Origin: Methanovulcanius yangii
GTDB lineage: Archaea; Halobacteriota; Methanomicrobia; Methanomicrobiales; Methanomicrobiaceae
DNA: 64,000 bases
NCBI RefSeq assembly: GCF_018687785.1
Contig: NZ_LTBL01000001.1
Coordinates: 1,727,780 to 1,791,779, forward strand
Reading direction: 5' to 3'
This document shows positions 8,135-17,003 of the stretch, piece by piece (position 1 is the stretch's first letter; each line of letters starts with the position of its first letter). The position numbers and the translations under genes were made by a program. The notes beneath the pieces were generated by a model. It had not been told where the DNA came from, searched no databases, and saw only the letters and a list, made by a program, of their open reading frames with translations.

Positions 8135-11100
8135 ATGAAAAATAATATTATTTTATACGGTGTTGTTCTTCTTCTTGCCGCGGCTCTCCTGATGGCCCCG
8201 GCATCGGCGTTCAATTACACGGGGAATGTCACCCTGACGCAGGGCATGACCTTCTCTGTGGATGGCGGACTTCACACCGAGTCGAACACCTCGTCCCTCG
8301 GTGCACTCGATGTCTTTTCACAGACCTATGACAACGGGACGGGTTTTGATTATGTTGTGACCTATGACCCTTCAATGGGAGCGTTTATCGATGCAATCGG
8401 AGGCGTTTCGACCGCTCCGGGCTGGACGGAGTACTGGAATTTCTATGTCAACGGCAATGCGAGCGACGTCGGAGCCTCCACCTATGAATGTGCTGCGGGT
8501 GATGTGCTCGTCTTCGCATACGGGCCGTGGGGGACCAACGAGTCGACCGCGTCCGATGTGGTGAACATCACGGTCAGGGATATCAATCCCTTCCCGGGCT
8601 GGACGGGCGGCGTAACGATGGTGAGGGGAACGGCACTTGACATCGACGGCCACCGCGAGTCGAACACGACGGCCTTTGCGGCATTCCACGAGGCCTCCCT
8701 GTGCGGCAACTTCTCCTATGAATACTCGTATTATGACGGGGCCGGGTTCTTTGCCGGTCCGGTGGGTGATGTGGAAGCGACTGCCGGGTACGCGAAATAC
8801 TGGCAGTTCTGGTACAACGGGGCGTACTCGATGACCGGCATGTCCGGGGTGCAGGTGGAGACAGGCGATGTCGTCGAACTCCTCTACGGCCCGGACGGGA
8901 TGGCGCACGGTGATGCGGAATATGCCGTCTCCATCACCATCGACGACATGCTCGCCTTTCCGGGATGGGAGGGGACGGTCGCCCTCGACAACTCGACTTT
9001 CCTCTTCTCCCCCTCGGAAAACCCCTCTGCGGAGTACCTCGTCAACAATGATACGGGCCTCGGGGCCCTGATCCAGGCGTCGGAGGCCGGATTCCTTGAT
9101 TTCTATGCCAGTGATTCTGGATATGCTACCTACGGGACCTTCTCGCTCACTGGCATTGCCCATACCAACCAGACCGCGGGGTGGGAGTATTACTGGGCAA
9201 TATACATCAACGATGTCTTGGCCCCGATGGGCCTCGGCGGCAACAGGGTCGAAGCCGGTGATGTTGTCCGTTTCACTTATACCGAATGGGCAACCGGCAG
9301 CGACCTTGTCCACGTGAATATCACGGTCGGCGATGTTGCCGGAACGGCGTCTTCGGCCGGACCGGCAGAGGGCACCGGGCCGAATACCGCCACCATCCGC
9401 TGGCAGGCGGAGGTGGCCGAGTCGCCGGACGGATCACCCCTCCTCTATGACGGAAAGGTCTACATCGCAACCTGGCCCGATATGTTCTTCTCCGAGGCAG
9501 ACCAGGAGATGTACCTCTACTGCTATGACGCGGGCACGGGGGCTCTTGCCTGGAAGAACACGCTCGCCGACGGGTACGGATCGGTCGCCTCCCTTGCCGT
9601 CGGCGCCGGTAAAATATTTGCCCGGGGAACGAATGGCGTCCTCTATGCCGTCGATGCCGGTTCCGGTACGACGGTATGGAGTTCTCCGCTCGACGACGCC
9701 GCAGCGGTCATTCCGTGGTCACAGGTGAACGCCGGTCCGTGTGTATGGAACGACCGCCTCTTCGTCCTCTCCACACTGAACGGCACGATGAACGTCTTCA
9801 CTCTCGACGGGGCCCTGATGTATCAACAGGAGACCGGCGGGGCCATCGAGTATTTCACCACTCCGGTCGGCAACAGTGATACGGTCTACTTCGCCGGCAA
9901 CGGGACGCACACGCTCTATGCCATCGATGACCTTACCTACCAGGAGCGCTGGAACATCACGACCACGGAGCTCATCCGGTCCTCCCCCGTATGTGGGGCC
10001 GGGATAGTCTACTTCTCCACCTATGATTCGCTCGTCGCGGTCAGTGCCGTGGATGGCTCCTCCGTCTGGTCGGTGCCGATCGGTGGCACGACAGGGACCC
10101 CTGCCCTCCGGGACGGACATCTCTATGTGGGAGAGACCGATGGTCTCCACTGCTACGATGCCGCCACCGGCGCCGAAGCATGGCACTATGCCGCCGGGAA
10201 GGTGAGTGTTTCGCCTGCAACAGACACGGACAACGTCTACTTTGCGACGAGCGACGCAGCAGGCACTGTCTATGCCCTCGATGGAGGGACGGGCGACGAG
10301 GTATGGCACTACACGCAGACCGCTCCCGATGACGGGAACTGGGCGTCGTTCTACTCCTCCTCCCCCGCAACGGCCGATGGCCGCCTGTATATCGGCGGTG
10401 AATATTACAACACCGTCTACTGCTTCGGGCCTGCCCTGCCCGGTGTGCCCACCGGTGGTGATGACGGTGACGACGACGGCCCCGCCCCTGTGCCGGTACC
10501 CGTTCCCACCGTGCCGCTGACGAAACTGACCCTCACTCCCGGCACCTTTTCCGTGGAAGGCGCAAGCGGGAAGACCTACAACGTAAGTGCCACCACCGCA
10601 CTCGGTGTCCTCCATGCGGCCGGACTCTCCTTCGGGGTCGATGACGATTTCTACACCGAATATGGCTCGCTCTTCGTCGATGAGATTGGCGGTCTGGCAA
10701 ACAGCGGATCGTCTGGGTGGATGTATACGGTAAACGGCGCCAGTCCGGGCACCGGTGCAAATACGTACACCCTCACAACCGGGGACGAGGTGATCTGGTA
10801 CTGGAGCGAGTCGATGTCCAGCACCCCGGCCGAGTCGGACCATGTCTACGGGTATGCGGTGACGGTTACCGCCACCACCGGCATGACGGGGGACGGCGAC
10901 GGAACGGATGACGGCACCGGCGATAGCCCTACGATGACCACCTCGTCAGTCGGGCGGATCAGCACGATCGGCCTGCCCGAAGGGGCCTCTCTCACCATCG
11001 ACCAGAACCGGATGATGCTGAGCATCGACATGGCGGCGGCCAGAGCAGCGGGTGAGAACGTGATGATGGACAAAAACACCCTGATCATCACGAGAGGCGA

Positions 11101-11785
11101 TGCCGTACTCTCCATCCGGTTCATTGACTTCAAAGAGATCCGCGGCATCACCTCCGGTCCGATCGAATCAATAACAGTCAGGACGATGCCCATAGATAAT
11201 GAATTGCCGGGTGCAGGGGAGGTCCTGGTATCGGTGGGTGCAGAGCTCTACTCCGTGCCGTTCGGTGCCCGGATTCTCACCTCCGTCAGCACCGGCCCGT
11301 CCCTTGCGGAGACCCGGGAAATGCTTGACGGCCTCGCGGGTGCACCATACCCGGCGGCCGTCGCGTATGCCATTGATGTGGATACCATGAACCTTGTCAA
11401 CGGCGAGGATATCGGCACGGCATCAATGATGATTGTGATGGATGCGGCGTGGGTGAACGACCACGGAGGAGCTAAGAGCCTTCGCATCGTACATATCGGA
11501 AACGATGGGAATGTCGAGGTCATCGTTCCCACGGTCAGATTCGAAGGCACCACTGTCTCCATCGAAGCCGATTCCCCGGCGGGCTTCTCCTCCTTCGTGC
11601 TCATTGCGGCAGGGGAGCCTCCGGCAGGAAATGTCCTGTCCGATGCAGAGCAGACGCCTGAATCGACATCTGCCGGGGAGAACACCGAACCGGCACAGAC
11701 CCCGTTCCCTGCGCTTGCCGGCCTTGCCGGTGCAGGATTGGCTCTCTCATGGTGGAGTGGAAGATATGGTAGCAAAAAGAACTAA
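8135..11785 (+). CDS. Giant exported protein: four DUF4430 domains plus PQQ-type beta-propeller
   Basis: A 1216-residue exported protein. A signal peptide (1-25) is followed by three DUF4430-like domains (about 25-405, each with a GD.V.f.Y element), then a PQQ/BamB-like beta-propeller (about 415-775, repeats such as LYCYDAGTGALAW and VYALDGGTGDEVW). A fourth, textbook DUF4430 domain follows (about 800-920, with GWMYTVNG and GDEVIWYWSES), then a region resembling the PGF-pre-PGF domain (ending FSSFVLIAAGE) and a C-terminal hydrophobic tail with a basic end. DUF4430 is the beta domain of transcobalamin and intrinsic factor. Lying after BtuC/BtuD-like genes and before a BtuF-like gene, it is probably a surface protein that captures corrinoids (inference). 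The next gene overlaps its end by 20 bases. Confidence 0.8.
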   Translation: MKNNIILYGVVLLLAAALLMAPASAFNYTGNVTLTQGMTFSVDGGLHTESNTSSLGALDVFSQTYDNGTGFDYVVTYDPSMGAFIDAIGGVSTAPGWTEYWNFYVNGNASDVGASTYECAAGDVLVFAYGPWGTNESTASDVVNITVRDINPFPGWTGGVTMVRGTALDIDGHRESNTTAFAAFHEASLCGNFSYEYSYYDGAGFFAGPVGDVEATAGYAKYWQFWYNGAYSMTGMSGVQVETGDVVELLYGPDGMAHGDAEYAVSITIDDMLAFPGWEGTVALDNSTFLFSPSENPSAEYLVNNDTGLGALIQASEAGFLDFYASDSGYATYGTFSLTGIAHTNQTAGWEYYWAIYINDVLAPMGLGGNRVEAGDVVRFTYTEWATGSDLVHVNITVGDVAGTASSAGPAEGTGPNTATIRWQAEVAESPDGSPLLYDGKVYIATWPDMFFSEADQEMYLYCYDAGTGALAWKNTLADGYGSVASLAVGAGKIFARGTNGVLYAVDAGSGTTVWSSPLDDAAAVIPWSQVNAGPCVWNDRLFVLSTLNGTMNVFTLDGALMYQQETGGAIEYFTTPVGNSDTVYFAGNGTHTLYAIDDLTYQERWNITTTELIRSSPVCGAGIVYFSTYDSLVAVSAVDGSSVWSVPIGGTTGTPALRDGHLYVGETDGLHCYDAATGAEAWHYAAGKVSVSPATDTDNVYFATSDAAGTVYALDGGTGDEVWHYTQTAPDDGNWASFYSSSPATADGRLYIGGEYYNTVYCFGPALPGVPTGGDDGDDDGPAPVPVPVPTVPLTKLTLTPGTFSVEGASGKTYNVSATTALGVLHAAGLSFGVDDDFYTEYGSLFVDEIGGLANSGSSGWMYTVNGASPGTGANTYTLTTGDEVIWYWSESMSSTPAESDHVYGYAVTVTATTGMTGDGDGTDDGTGDSPTMTTSSVGRISTIGLPEGASLTIDQNRMMLSIDMAAARAAGENVMMDKNTLIITRGDAVLSIRFIDFKEIRGITSGPIESITVRTMPIDNELPGAGEVLVSVGAELYSVPFGARILTSVSTGPSLAETREMLDGLAGAPYPAAVAYAIDVDTMNLVNGEDIGTASMMIVMDAAWVNDHGGAKSLRIVHIGNDGNVEVIVPTVRFEGTTVSIEADSPAGFSSFVLIAAGEPPAGNVLSDAEQTPESTSAGENTEPAQTPFPALAGLAGAGLALSWWSGRYGSKKN

Positions 11786-13772
11786 TTTCATCTTTTTTTC
11801 GATAGTGCTGCTCTGCAGCATCGCGTGCACCGCAGGAGTGGGAGCGTACCCGCTTTCGCCCGGTGATTCGCAGATGGAATCGGCCCTCGCCTACATGCAG
11901 TCCTGCCAGCGGGACGACGGCGGGTTCGGCGAAGACGGACGGGAGACGAGCCCTGCGACCTCGACGTGGGTGATCATGGCCATCGTCGCCGCCGGCGAGG
12001 ATCCGGATACCTGGACGAAAAACGGCGTCTCGGCGATTGATTACCTTCATGCGGTTGCCGCCCCGGAGACCGTCGCCATCGACGGCACGGCCGAGACCGC
12101 GAAGATGATCCTCACCATCCTTGCGGTCGGGGAAGACCCGTACACCTTTGAGGGAACCGACTTCGTTGCTTCTCTCAAGGCGAAGCAGGAGCCGTCGGGC
12201 TCGTTCGGGGACCACATCTATACGACGAACTGGGCGGTCATGGCGCTTGCGGCTGCAGGAGAGGACACCTCCGCGGCGACGACATGGCTCACCTCCCGGC
12301 AGAATGCTGACGGCGGGTTCGGGTGGACGCCCGGCGCCGAGAGCGACTGCGACGACACCGCCTCGGCGGTCGAGGCCCTGATTGCGGCCGGAACGCCCCG
12401 GTCGGCGCCCGTGATCACGAATGCGGTCGGGTTCTTCCGTGATGTCCAGTGCGCAAACGGCGGCTTCAATTACGGCGGTTCGAGTGCGGCAAACACCGCC
12501 TCGGACGCCTGGGTGATACAGGCCCTCGTTGCGGCAGGCGAGAACCCGGCCACATGGACGAAAGAGGGGGCAACCCCCGTCTCCCACCTTCTTTCGGCCC
12601 AGGCGGGAGAGGGGTATTTCAAGTGGACCCCGGTCCTGACGGACAACCCCTGCCGGATGACGGCCTCCGCCGTCCCCGCCCTCCTCGGGCACCCGTATCC
12701 CGTTCTGCCGGGCGCTGGTATGTCAGCGGCGTCAACCGGCAGTGCAATATCTCCGGCGGCGACCGGAGCGGCAGTGAATCTCTCCTCGCCGTCGCCGGTC
12801 CCAACCTCCGCGGTGCCGGCCGGCGGGCCCGTCACGGTGACCGATGACTTCGGCAGGACCGTCACCGTCCAGGGCGTTCCGCAGCGGATCGTCTCTCTTG
12901 CTCCGTCGAACACCGAGATCGTCTATGCCGTCGGTGCGGGCGATCGCGTCGTCGGGGTGACCGACTACTGCAACTACCCGGCGGCAACGGCGGATGTCGA
13001 GAAGGTCGGCGGGTACAGCAGCGTCAACATCGAGAAGGTGGTTGCTGCACAGCCCGACCTCGTCCTCGCGGCGCTCGGCAATAGCGAGGAGGTCGTCAAC
13101 TACATCGAGGGTCTGGGCCTCACCGTCGTCTCCCTCAACCCCGCCTCCATACAGGGTGTCGTCGATGATGTCCGGCTCGTCGGCACCGTGACCGGGAATG
13201 CACAGGAGGCAGAAGCCATCGCATCTTCCATGGAGGCGAGGATTGCGGCAGTACGAACGAAGGCGGCTGCTGCCTCCAGCGAGCCCACCGTCGCCCACGT
13301 CGTCTGGTATGACCCCATCTGGGTGAGCGGGTCGGAAACCTTCCAGGACGAGATGTTCGAGATCGCCCATGCAAAGAATGCCTTCCCGAACGTCGAGGGA
13401 TGGCAGGTCGTCGGGCTTGAGGACTTCATCACGACCAACCCCGACATCATCCTCGTCAACTCGGGCAGCGGTATGGGGGACGGCGGATATGATCTCATCT
13501 ATTCGTATATGATGGAGGAACCACGGCTCCAGGGGGTCACCGCCATCCGTGAAGGCCGGGTGTATATCGCCGAGTCGGACATGATCGACCGTGGCGGCCC
13601 GCGGATCGTCGATGCCCTCGAAGAGGTCGCGGCCGACATCCATCCGGAAATATTCGGTGCCGCCTCGACACCGACGCCCGAGACGACACAGTCACCGCTG
13701 CCGCTCGCCGGCGCCCTCGGCGGGTGTATCGCCATGGGCATCCTTGGTCTCCGGGGAAGAGGGAGGGCATGA
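11766..13772 (+). CDS. Alpha/alpha-toroid domain fused to a BtuF-like corrinoid-binding protein
   Basis: A 668-residue exported protein. A signal peptide (about 1-28) is followed by an alpha/alpha toroid of squalene-cyclase/prenyltransferase type (about 33-330) with repeats marked QxxDGGFG (CQRDDGGFG, RQNADGGFG, VQCANGGFN) and W.I.AL.AAGE. After a Ser/Thr/Pro linker comes a complete BtuF/FecB-type binding domain (about 350-640, starting VTVTDDFGRTV, with PQRIVSLAPSNTEI). A tail with TQSPLPLAGALGG and a basic end follows. The toroid is also the N-terminal fold of intrinsic factor and transcobalamin. The start ATG at 11766 lies inside the end of the previous gene, and the stop overlaps the next start. 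It would be the binding component of the upstream importer, anchored at the cell surface. Confidence 0.82.
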   Translation: MVAKRTNFIFFSIVLLCSIACTAGVGAYPLSPGDSQMESALAYMQSCQRDDGGFGEDGRETSPATSTWVIMAIVAAGEDPDTWTKNGVSAIDYLHAVAAPETVAIDGTAETAKMILTILAVGEDPYTFEGTDFVASLKAKQEPSGSFGDHIYTTNWAVMALAAAGEDTSAATTWLTSRQNADGGFGWTPGAESDCDDTASAVEALIAAGTPRSAPVITNAVGFFRDVQCANGGFNYGGSSAANTASDAWVIQALVAAGENPATWTKEGATPVSHLLSAQAGEGYFKWTPVLTDNPCRMTASAVPALLGHPYPVLPGAGMSAASTGSAISPAATGAAVNLSSPSPVPTSAVPAGGPVTVTDDFGRTVTVQGVPQRIVSLAPSNTEIVYAVGAGDRVVGVTDYCNYPAATADVEKVGGYSSVNIEKVVAAQPDLVLAALGNSEEVVNYIEGLGLTVVSLNPASIQGVVDDVRLVGTVTGNAQEAEAIASSMEARIAAVRTKAAAASSEPTVAHVVWYDPIWVSGSETFQDEMFEIAHAKNAFPNVEGWQVVGLEDFITTNPDIILVNSGSGMGDGGYDLIYSYMMEEPRLQGVTAIREGRVYIAESDMIDRGGPRIVDALEEVAADIHPEIFGAASTPTPETTQSPLPLAGALGGCIAMGILGLRGRGRA

Positions 13773-14875
13773 AGGCGGCCTCTCTGCTCGTAATCTCCCT
13801 CCTCCTGCTCGTCCTCTGGGCACCGGTCGCCGCAGCGGCCGACGGTCCCCTCTGGACGCATACGATCGGGGGAACGGGTGTCCGTTCGGTTGCCATCTCC
13901 GGCGACGGAACGACGGTCAGTGCGGCAGGGGAGGACGGTTTGGTCGTCCTCTCCGCCGACGGAGTGGTGCAGTGGAGCTCTCCGGTGCGGATGTATGATG
14001 TGGCGCTCCCCGACGGCGCCGAACCGGTCCTTGCCGGCGGTTTCGACATCCAGGTATACGACGCCGACGGGACGGAGTATGGGGGCAGAAAAGTCTTCAA
14101 TGTGATCCGGAGCATCGCGGTGTCACCTGACGGGACAACCTATGTCGCATCGACCGATGGGTCGACCGTCGTCGAGGGCAGTCTCACGGAGGATACCGCG
14201 ACCGAGAGGGAAACGGGCGAGGATTACTTTGCGGTATCGCTCGTTCCCGGGACGGAGTATCTCGCCGCCGGTACCGAGAGTGGTTCGGTGATTCTCACCT
14301 CCCGCGGCGGGGGAGCCGCCTTCTGGGAGTACCGGGCATCACCAAAAGCAGTGGCCGACATCGCCTCTTCCGACGGGGCCCGGACCATCGTGGCGTGTAC
14401 CGGCGATGGCATGGTACACACCCTCTCCCGGACGGGGCTTCTCCTCTGGTCCGCCGCCGTCCTGCGTCCTGAAGGGGTTGCGGTAAGTCGTGACGGAGAC
14501 CGTATCGCCGTCTGTGGTGCGGAGGGCTTTGCCCTCTTTGACCGGACGGGAACAGAACTGGTCTCCGTCAGCCTCCCTGCCGGATGCACGGGAATCGCCC
14601 TGAATGGCGACGCTACCATGGCTGCCGTAACAACCACCTCTGATGTCTCCCTCTATGCGCTGGATGGAAACTGCGTGGCGGAGGGAGACGTGATACCCGC
14701 CACGGGAGCAGGCGGCACTGCCGTCGAGGTGGAGCAGACGCCTCGTGCCTCTCCGGCCACACCGGAGCCGCCGGCCGGTGGAGAGGCGGCCACGCCGACC
14801 GGGCAGGCGGCTCCCGCGGCACTGGTCGCGGCAGCAGGACTGATAGGTACGACGCCTCTTCTCCGCAGAAAATAG
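13769..14875 (+). CDS. Exported beta-propeller (WD40/PQQ-like) protein
   Basis: A 368-residue protein with a clear signal peptide (MKAASLLVIS... to about residue 23). Six or seven short blade repeats follow, marked by VAISGDGTTVSAAGEDG, IAVSPDGTTYVAS and VAVSRDGDRIAVCG. A Pro/Thr/Ala linker leads to a hydrophobic segment ending LLRRK, fitting a surface-anchored protein. The ATG overlaps the previous stop (ATGA), so it is the last gene of the corrinoid-type cluster. Its own ligand is unknown; it may be a scaffold for the other two exported proteins. Confidence 0.72.
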   Translation: MKAASLLVISLLLLVLWAPVAAAADGPLWTHTIGGTGVRSVAISGDGTTVSAAGEDGLVVLSADGVVQWSSPVRMYDVALPDGAEPVLAGGFDIQVYDADGTEYGGRKVFNVIRSIAVSPDGTTYVASTDGSTVVEGSLTEDTATERETGEDYFAVSLVPGTEYLAAGTESGSVILTSRGGGAAFWEYRASPKAVADIASSDGARTIVACTGDGMVHTLSRTGLLLWSAAVLRPEGVAVSRDGDRIAVCGAEGFALFDRTGTELVSVSLPAGCTGIALNGDATMAAVTTTSDVSLYALDGNCVAEGDVIPATGAGGTAVEVEQTPRASPATPEPPAGGEAATPTGQAAPAALVAAAGLIGTTPLLRRK

Positions 14876-14900
14876 ATTGAGGAGCGGATGTCCCGTTCCC

Positions 14901-14907
14901 TTTTTTT
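14901..14907 (+). terminator. Oligo-T terminator of the corrinoid-type cluster
   Basis: A T7 run 26 bases after the propeller gene stop, between two converging genes. Confidence 0.45.
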
Positions 14908-14920
14908 AGGGTTTTTCCCT

Positions 14921-15409
14921 TTATTCGATCATGCGCACGATCGATTCGAAGGCACCGACGTACGCCTCCGGGTTCGGCTTGATGATCGCGACCGGAATAT
15001 CAACGATCCGCTCCACAAGGGTGGAGAGGATGGGAGCGCAGATAATCCCTGCCGCCCCGTCTTTTTCCGCCCGCACGGCGGCGATGATGCACTCTTCCAT
15101 CGTATTTGCGGTATATCCCCGGATGCGGTAGGTCATCCCGCCTGCGGTGGCGGTCGTCCCCTGGAGTTCGTCAAGCAGAAACTTAGCAGCGATAACCGCA
15201 ACGAAGTCTCGTTCCCGCGGGTCGAGGGCGTCGGCGATGGCCTTCACGGTTGAAAACCGGGGGTCGCGCTCGCCGGAGGTGATCTTGTAGAGGGTCGCCG
15301 CCGGGATTCCCGCACGCTCCGCAAGTTCCTTGATGCTCATATCCTTGCGTTCGAGCTCCTCTTCGAGTGCGGTCCTGAAATCGGTGGTAAAGACCCGGTG
15401 AGAGAACAT
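14921..15409 (-). CDS. HTH transcriptional regulator (COG1709 type)
   Basis: A 162-residue protein. Residues about 12-65 form an XRE-type helix-turn-helix (SIKELAERAGIPAATLYKI). The C-terminal domain has alternating strands and helices (ECIIAAVRAEKDGAAGIICAP) and is probably a ligand- or dimer-forming domain. The family is a conserved archaeal predicted regulator of unknown target. I chose the ATG at 15409; the longer form would need a TTG at 15433, inside an inverted repeat. It is divergent from the aldehyde dehydrogenase gene, a natural target besides itself. Confidence 0.8.
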   Translation of the reverse strand: MFSHRVFTTDFRTALEEELERKDMSIKELAERAGIPAATLYKITSGERDPRFSTVKAIADALDPRERDFVAVIAAKFLLDELQGTTATAGGMTYRIRGYTANTMEECIIAAVRAEKDGAAGIICAPILSTLVERIVDIPVAIIKPNPEAYVGAFESIVRMIE

Positions 15410-15428
15410 ATGGAGTACTATTGGGCAT

Positions 15429-15443
15429 ATCAAAATATGATAT
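15429..15443. promoter_or_regulatory. Inverted repeat in the divergent HTH/aldehyde dehydrogenase promoter
   Basis: TATCA-N5-TGATA overlaps the A/T-rich TATA-like stretch that would drive the minus-strand regulator. Its position fits an autoregulatory operator, but the arms are only five bases long. Confidence 0.3.
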
Positions 15444-15521
15444 TATCCATTCGGGGTAAATTATTTGAGCATATGCGGGCAGACCGATCCATTTTTGACC
15501 TCTCGGGGACACTGCTGGTGC

Positions 15522-16982
15522 ATGGAACAGCCGATGCCCTGTATTGTTGGAGGAGTCCGGGAGACGTGCGGGAATACCTTTGAGGTGCGCAGCCCGTATG
15601 ACGGGTCGCTGGTCGCGTCCGTCTGCCGTCCCGGCCGCCACGAGTGTGGTGAGGCGCTTGCCCGTGCCGCCGGTGCGTGCGGGGAGATGGCGACTCTTCC
15701 GGCCTACCGGCGGGCGGAGATTCTCTCCTGCCTTGGAAGAGCCATTGAGGATCACAGCGACGAACTGGCGGACATCCTCGTACGAGAGGTGGGCAAACCA
15801 CGGAAATTCGCCGAAGCCGAGGTGATGCGTGCGGCGTCGACCATCCTGCTTACGGCCGAGGAGGCAACCCGTTGCGAGGGCGATATCCTGCCCCTTGACC
15901 GCGACGCCGCAGCGGACGGGCGGACCGGGTTTCTGACGAGGGTGCCGGCAGGAGTGGTGCTGGGGATCACCCCCTTCAACTTCCCCCTGAATCTTGCCTG
16001 TCACAAACTGGGCCCCGCCATCGCTGCCGGGTGCCCGATCGTCCTCAAACCGTCCACCGCGACACCGGTTGCAACGCTCCTTCTCGGGGAGATGGCGCTC
16101 GATGCCGGAGTTCCCCCGGCGGCACTCTCGGTCCTCCCCTGCACTGCCGAAGATGCGGAGTGGATGGCGAAAGATCCGCGGGTGGCGGTCCTCTCGTTTA
16201 CCGGCAGCCCGTCGGTGGGCTGGCACCTGAAGCGTGCCACCGCGGCCCGCCACGTCGCTCTGGAGCTGGGGGGCAATGCCGCCGTCATCGTCCACAGCGA
16301 CGCCCCGCTGGAGTATGCCGCCGAGCGGATTGTCCAGGGAGGATATTCAAACAGCGGTCAGGTCTGCATCTCCACCCAGCGGGTGCTGGTCCACCGTCCG
16401 GTCTATGACCACCTCTGCGATATGGTCGTAAGAAGGGTTGCGGGCCTCGTCACCGGAGACCCGGCGGACCCCGCAACCGACGTGGGTCCGCTCATCTCGG
16501 AGTGGGCTGCGGAGACGGCGGAGAAGAAGATACGCGACGCGGTCGGGGGAGGGGCCGAACTGCTCTGCGGCGGGACGAGGGAGGGCCGGATGGTCGTCCC
16601 GACGGTGCTGGGGATGGCGACTGCGGGTGCCGCCGTCTGCGCCACCGAGCTCTTCGCCCCGGCGGTCGTCCTCCTCCCCTACGAGACGTGGGATGAGGCT
16701 CTTGCGATGGCGGCCGACACGCCCTACGGCCTCCAGGCAGGCATCTTCACGAATGATATGGACCGCATCATGGAGGCCGTCCGGTGCATCCCTGTCGGGG
16801 GACTGATGGTAGGCGACATCCCGACCTTCCGGACCGATGCGATGCCGTACGGGGGGGTCCGGCTCTCGGGAATGGGGCGGGAAGGGCCCCGTTATGCCAT
16901 AAGGGAGATGACCGAGGAGAAGCTCGTCGTCCTCAACCGCCACGGTCTGCGGCGGGGCACCGGTGAGGATAGGTTTATCTGA
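15522..16982 (+). CDS. NAD(P)-dependent aldehyde dehydrogenase, lactaldehyde dehydrogenase type
   Basis: A 486-residue aldehyde dehydrogenase. Visible motifs are GVVLGITPFNFPLNL (cofactor pocket), FTGSPSVGW, the catalytic glutamate in LELGGN and the catalytic cysteine in SGQVCIS. Close relatives in methanogens oxidise lactaldehyde to lactate for coenzyme F420 biosynthesis (MJ1411 type), but succinate-semialdehyde or glyceraldehyde-3-phosphate oxidation cannot be excluded from sequence. I used the ATG at 15522; a second ATG four codons later is possible. The next gene starts 22 bases downstream on the same strand. Confidence 0.85.
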   Translation: MEQPMPCIVGGVRETCGNTFEVRSPYDGSLVASVCRPGRHECGEALARAAGACGEMATLPAYRRAEILSCLGRAIEDHSDELADILVREVGKPRKFAEAEVMRAASTILLTAEEATRCEGDILPLDRDAAADGRTGFLTRVPAGVVLGITPFNFPLNLACHKLGPAIAAGCPIVLKPSTATPVATLLLGEMALDAGVPPAALSVLPCTAEDAEWMAKDPRVAVLSFTGSPSVGWHLKRATAARHVALELGGNAAVIVHSDAPLEYAAERIVQGGYSNSGQVCISTQRVLVHRPVYDHLCDMVVRRVAGLVTGDPADPATDVGPLISEWAAETAEKKIRDAVGGGAELLCGGTREGRMVVPTVLGMATAGAAVCATELFAPAVVLLPYETWDEALAMAADTPYGLQAGIFTNDMDRIMEAVRCIPVGGLMVGDIPTFRTDAMPYGGVRLSGMGREGPRYAIREMTEEKLVVLNRHGLRRGTGEDRFI

Positions 16983-17003
16983 GCGGCGACGGGATACCTC
17001 TCC

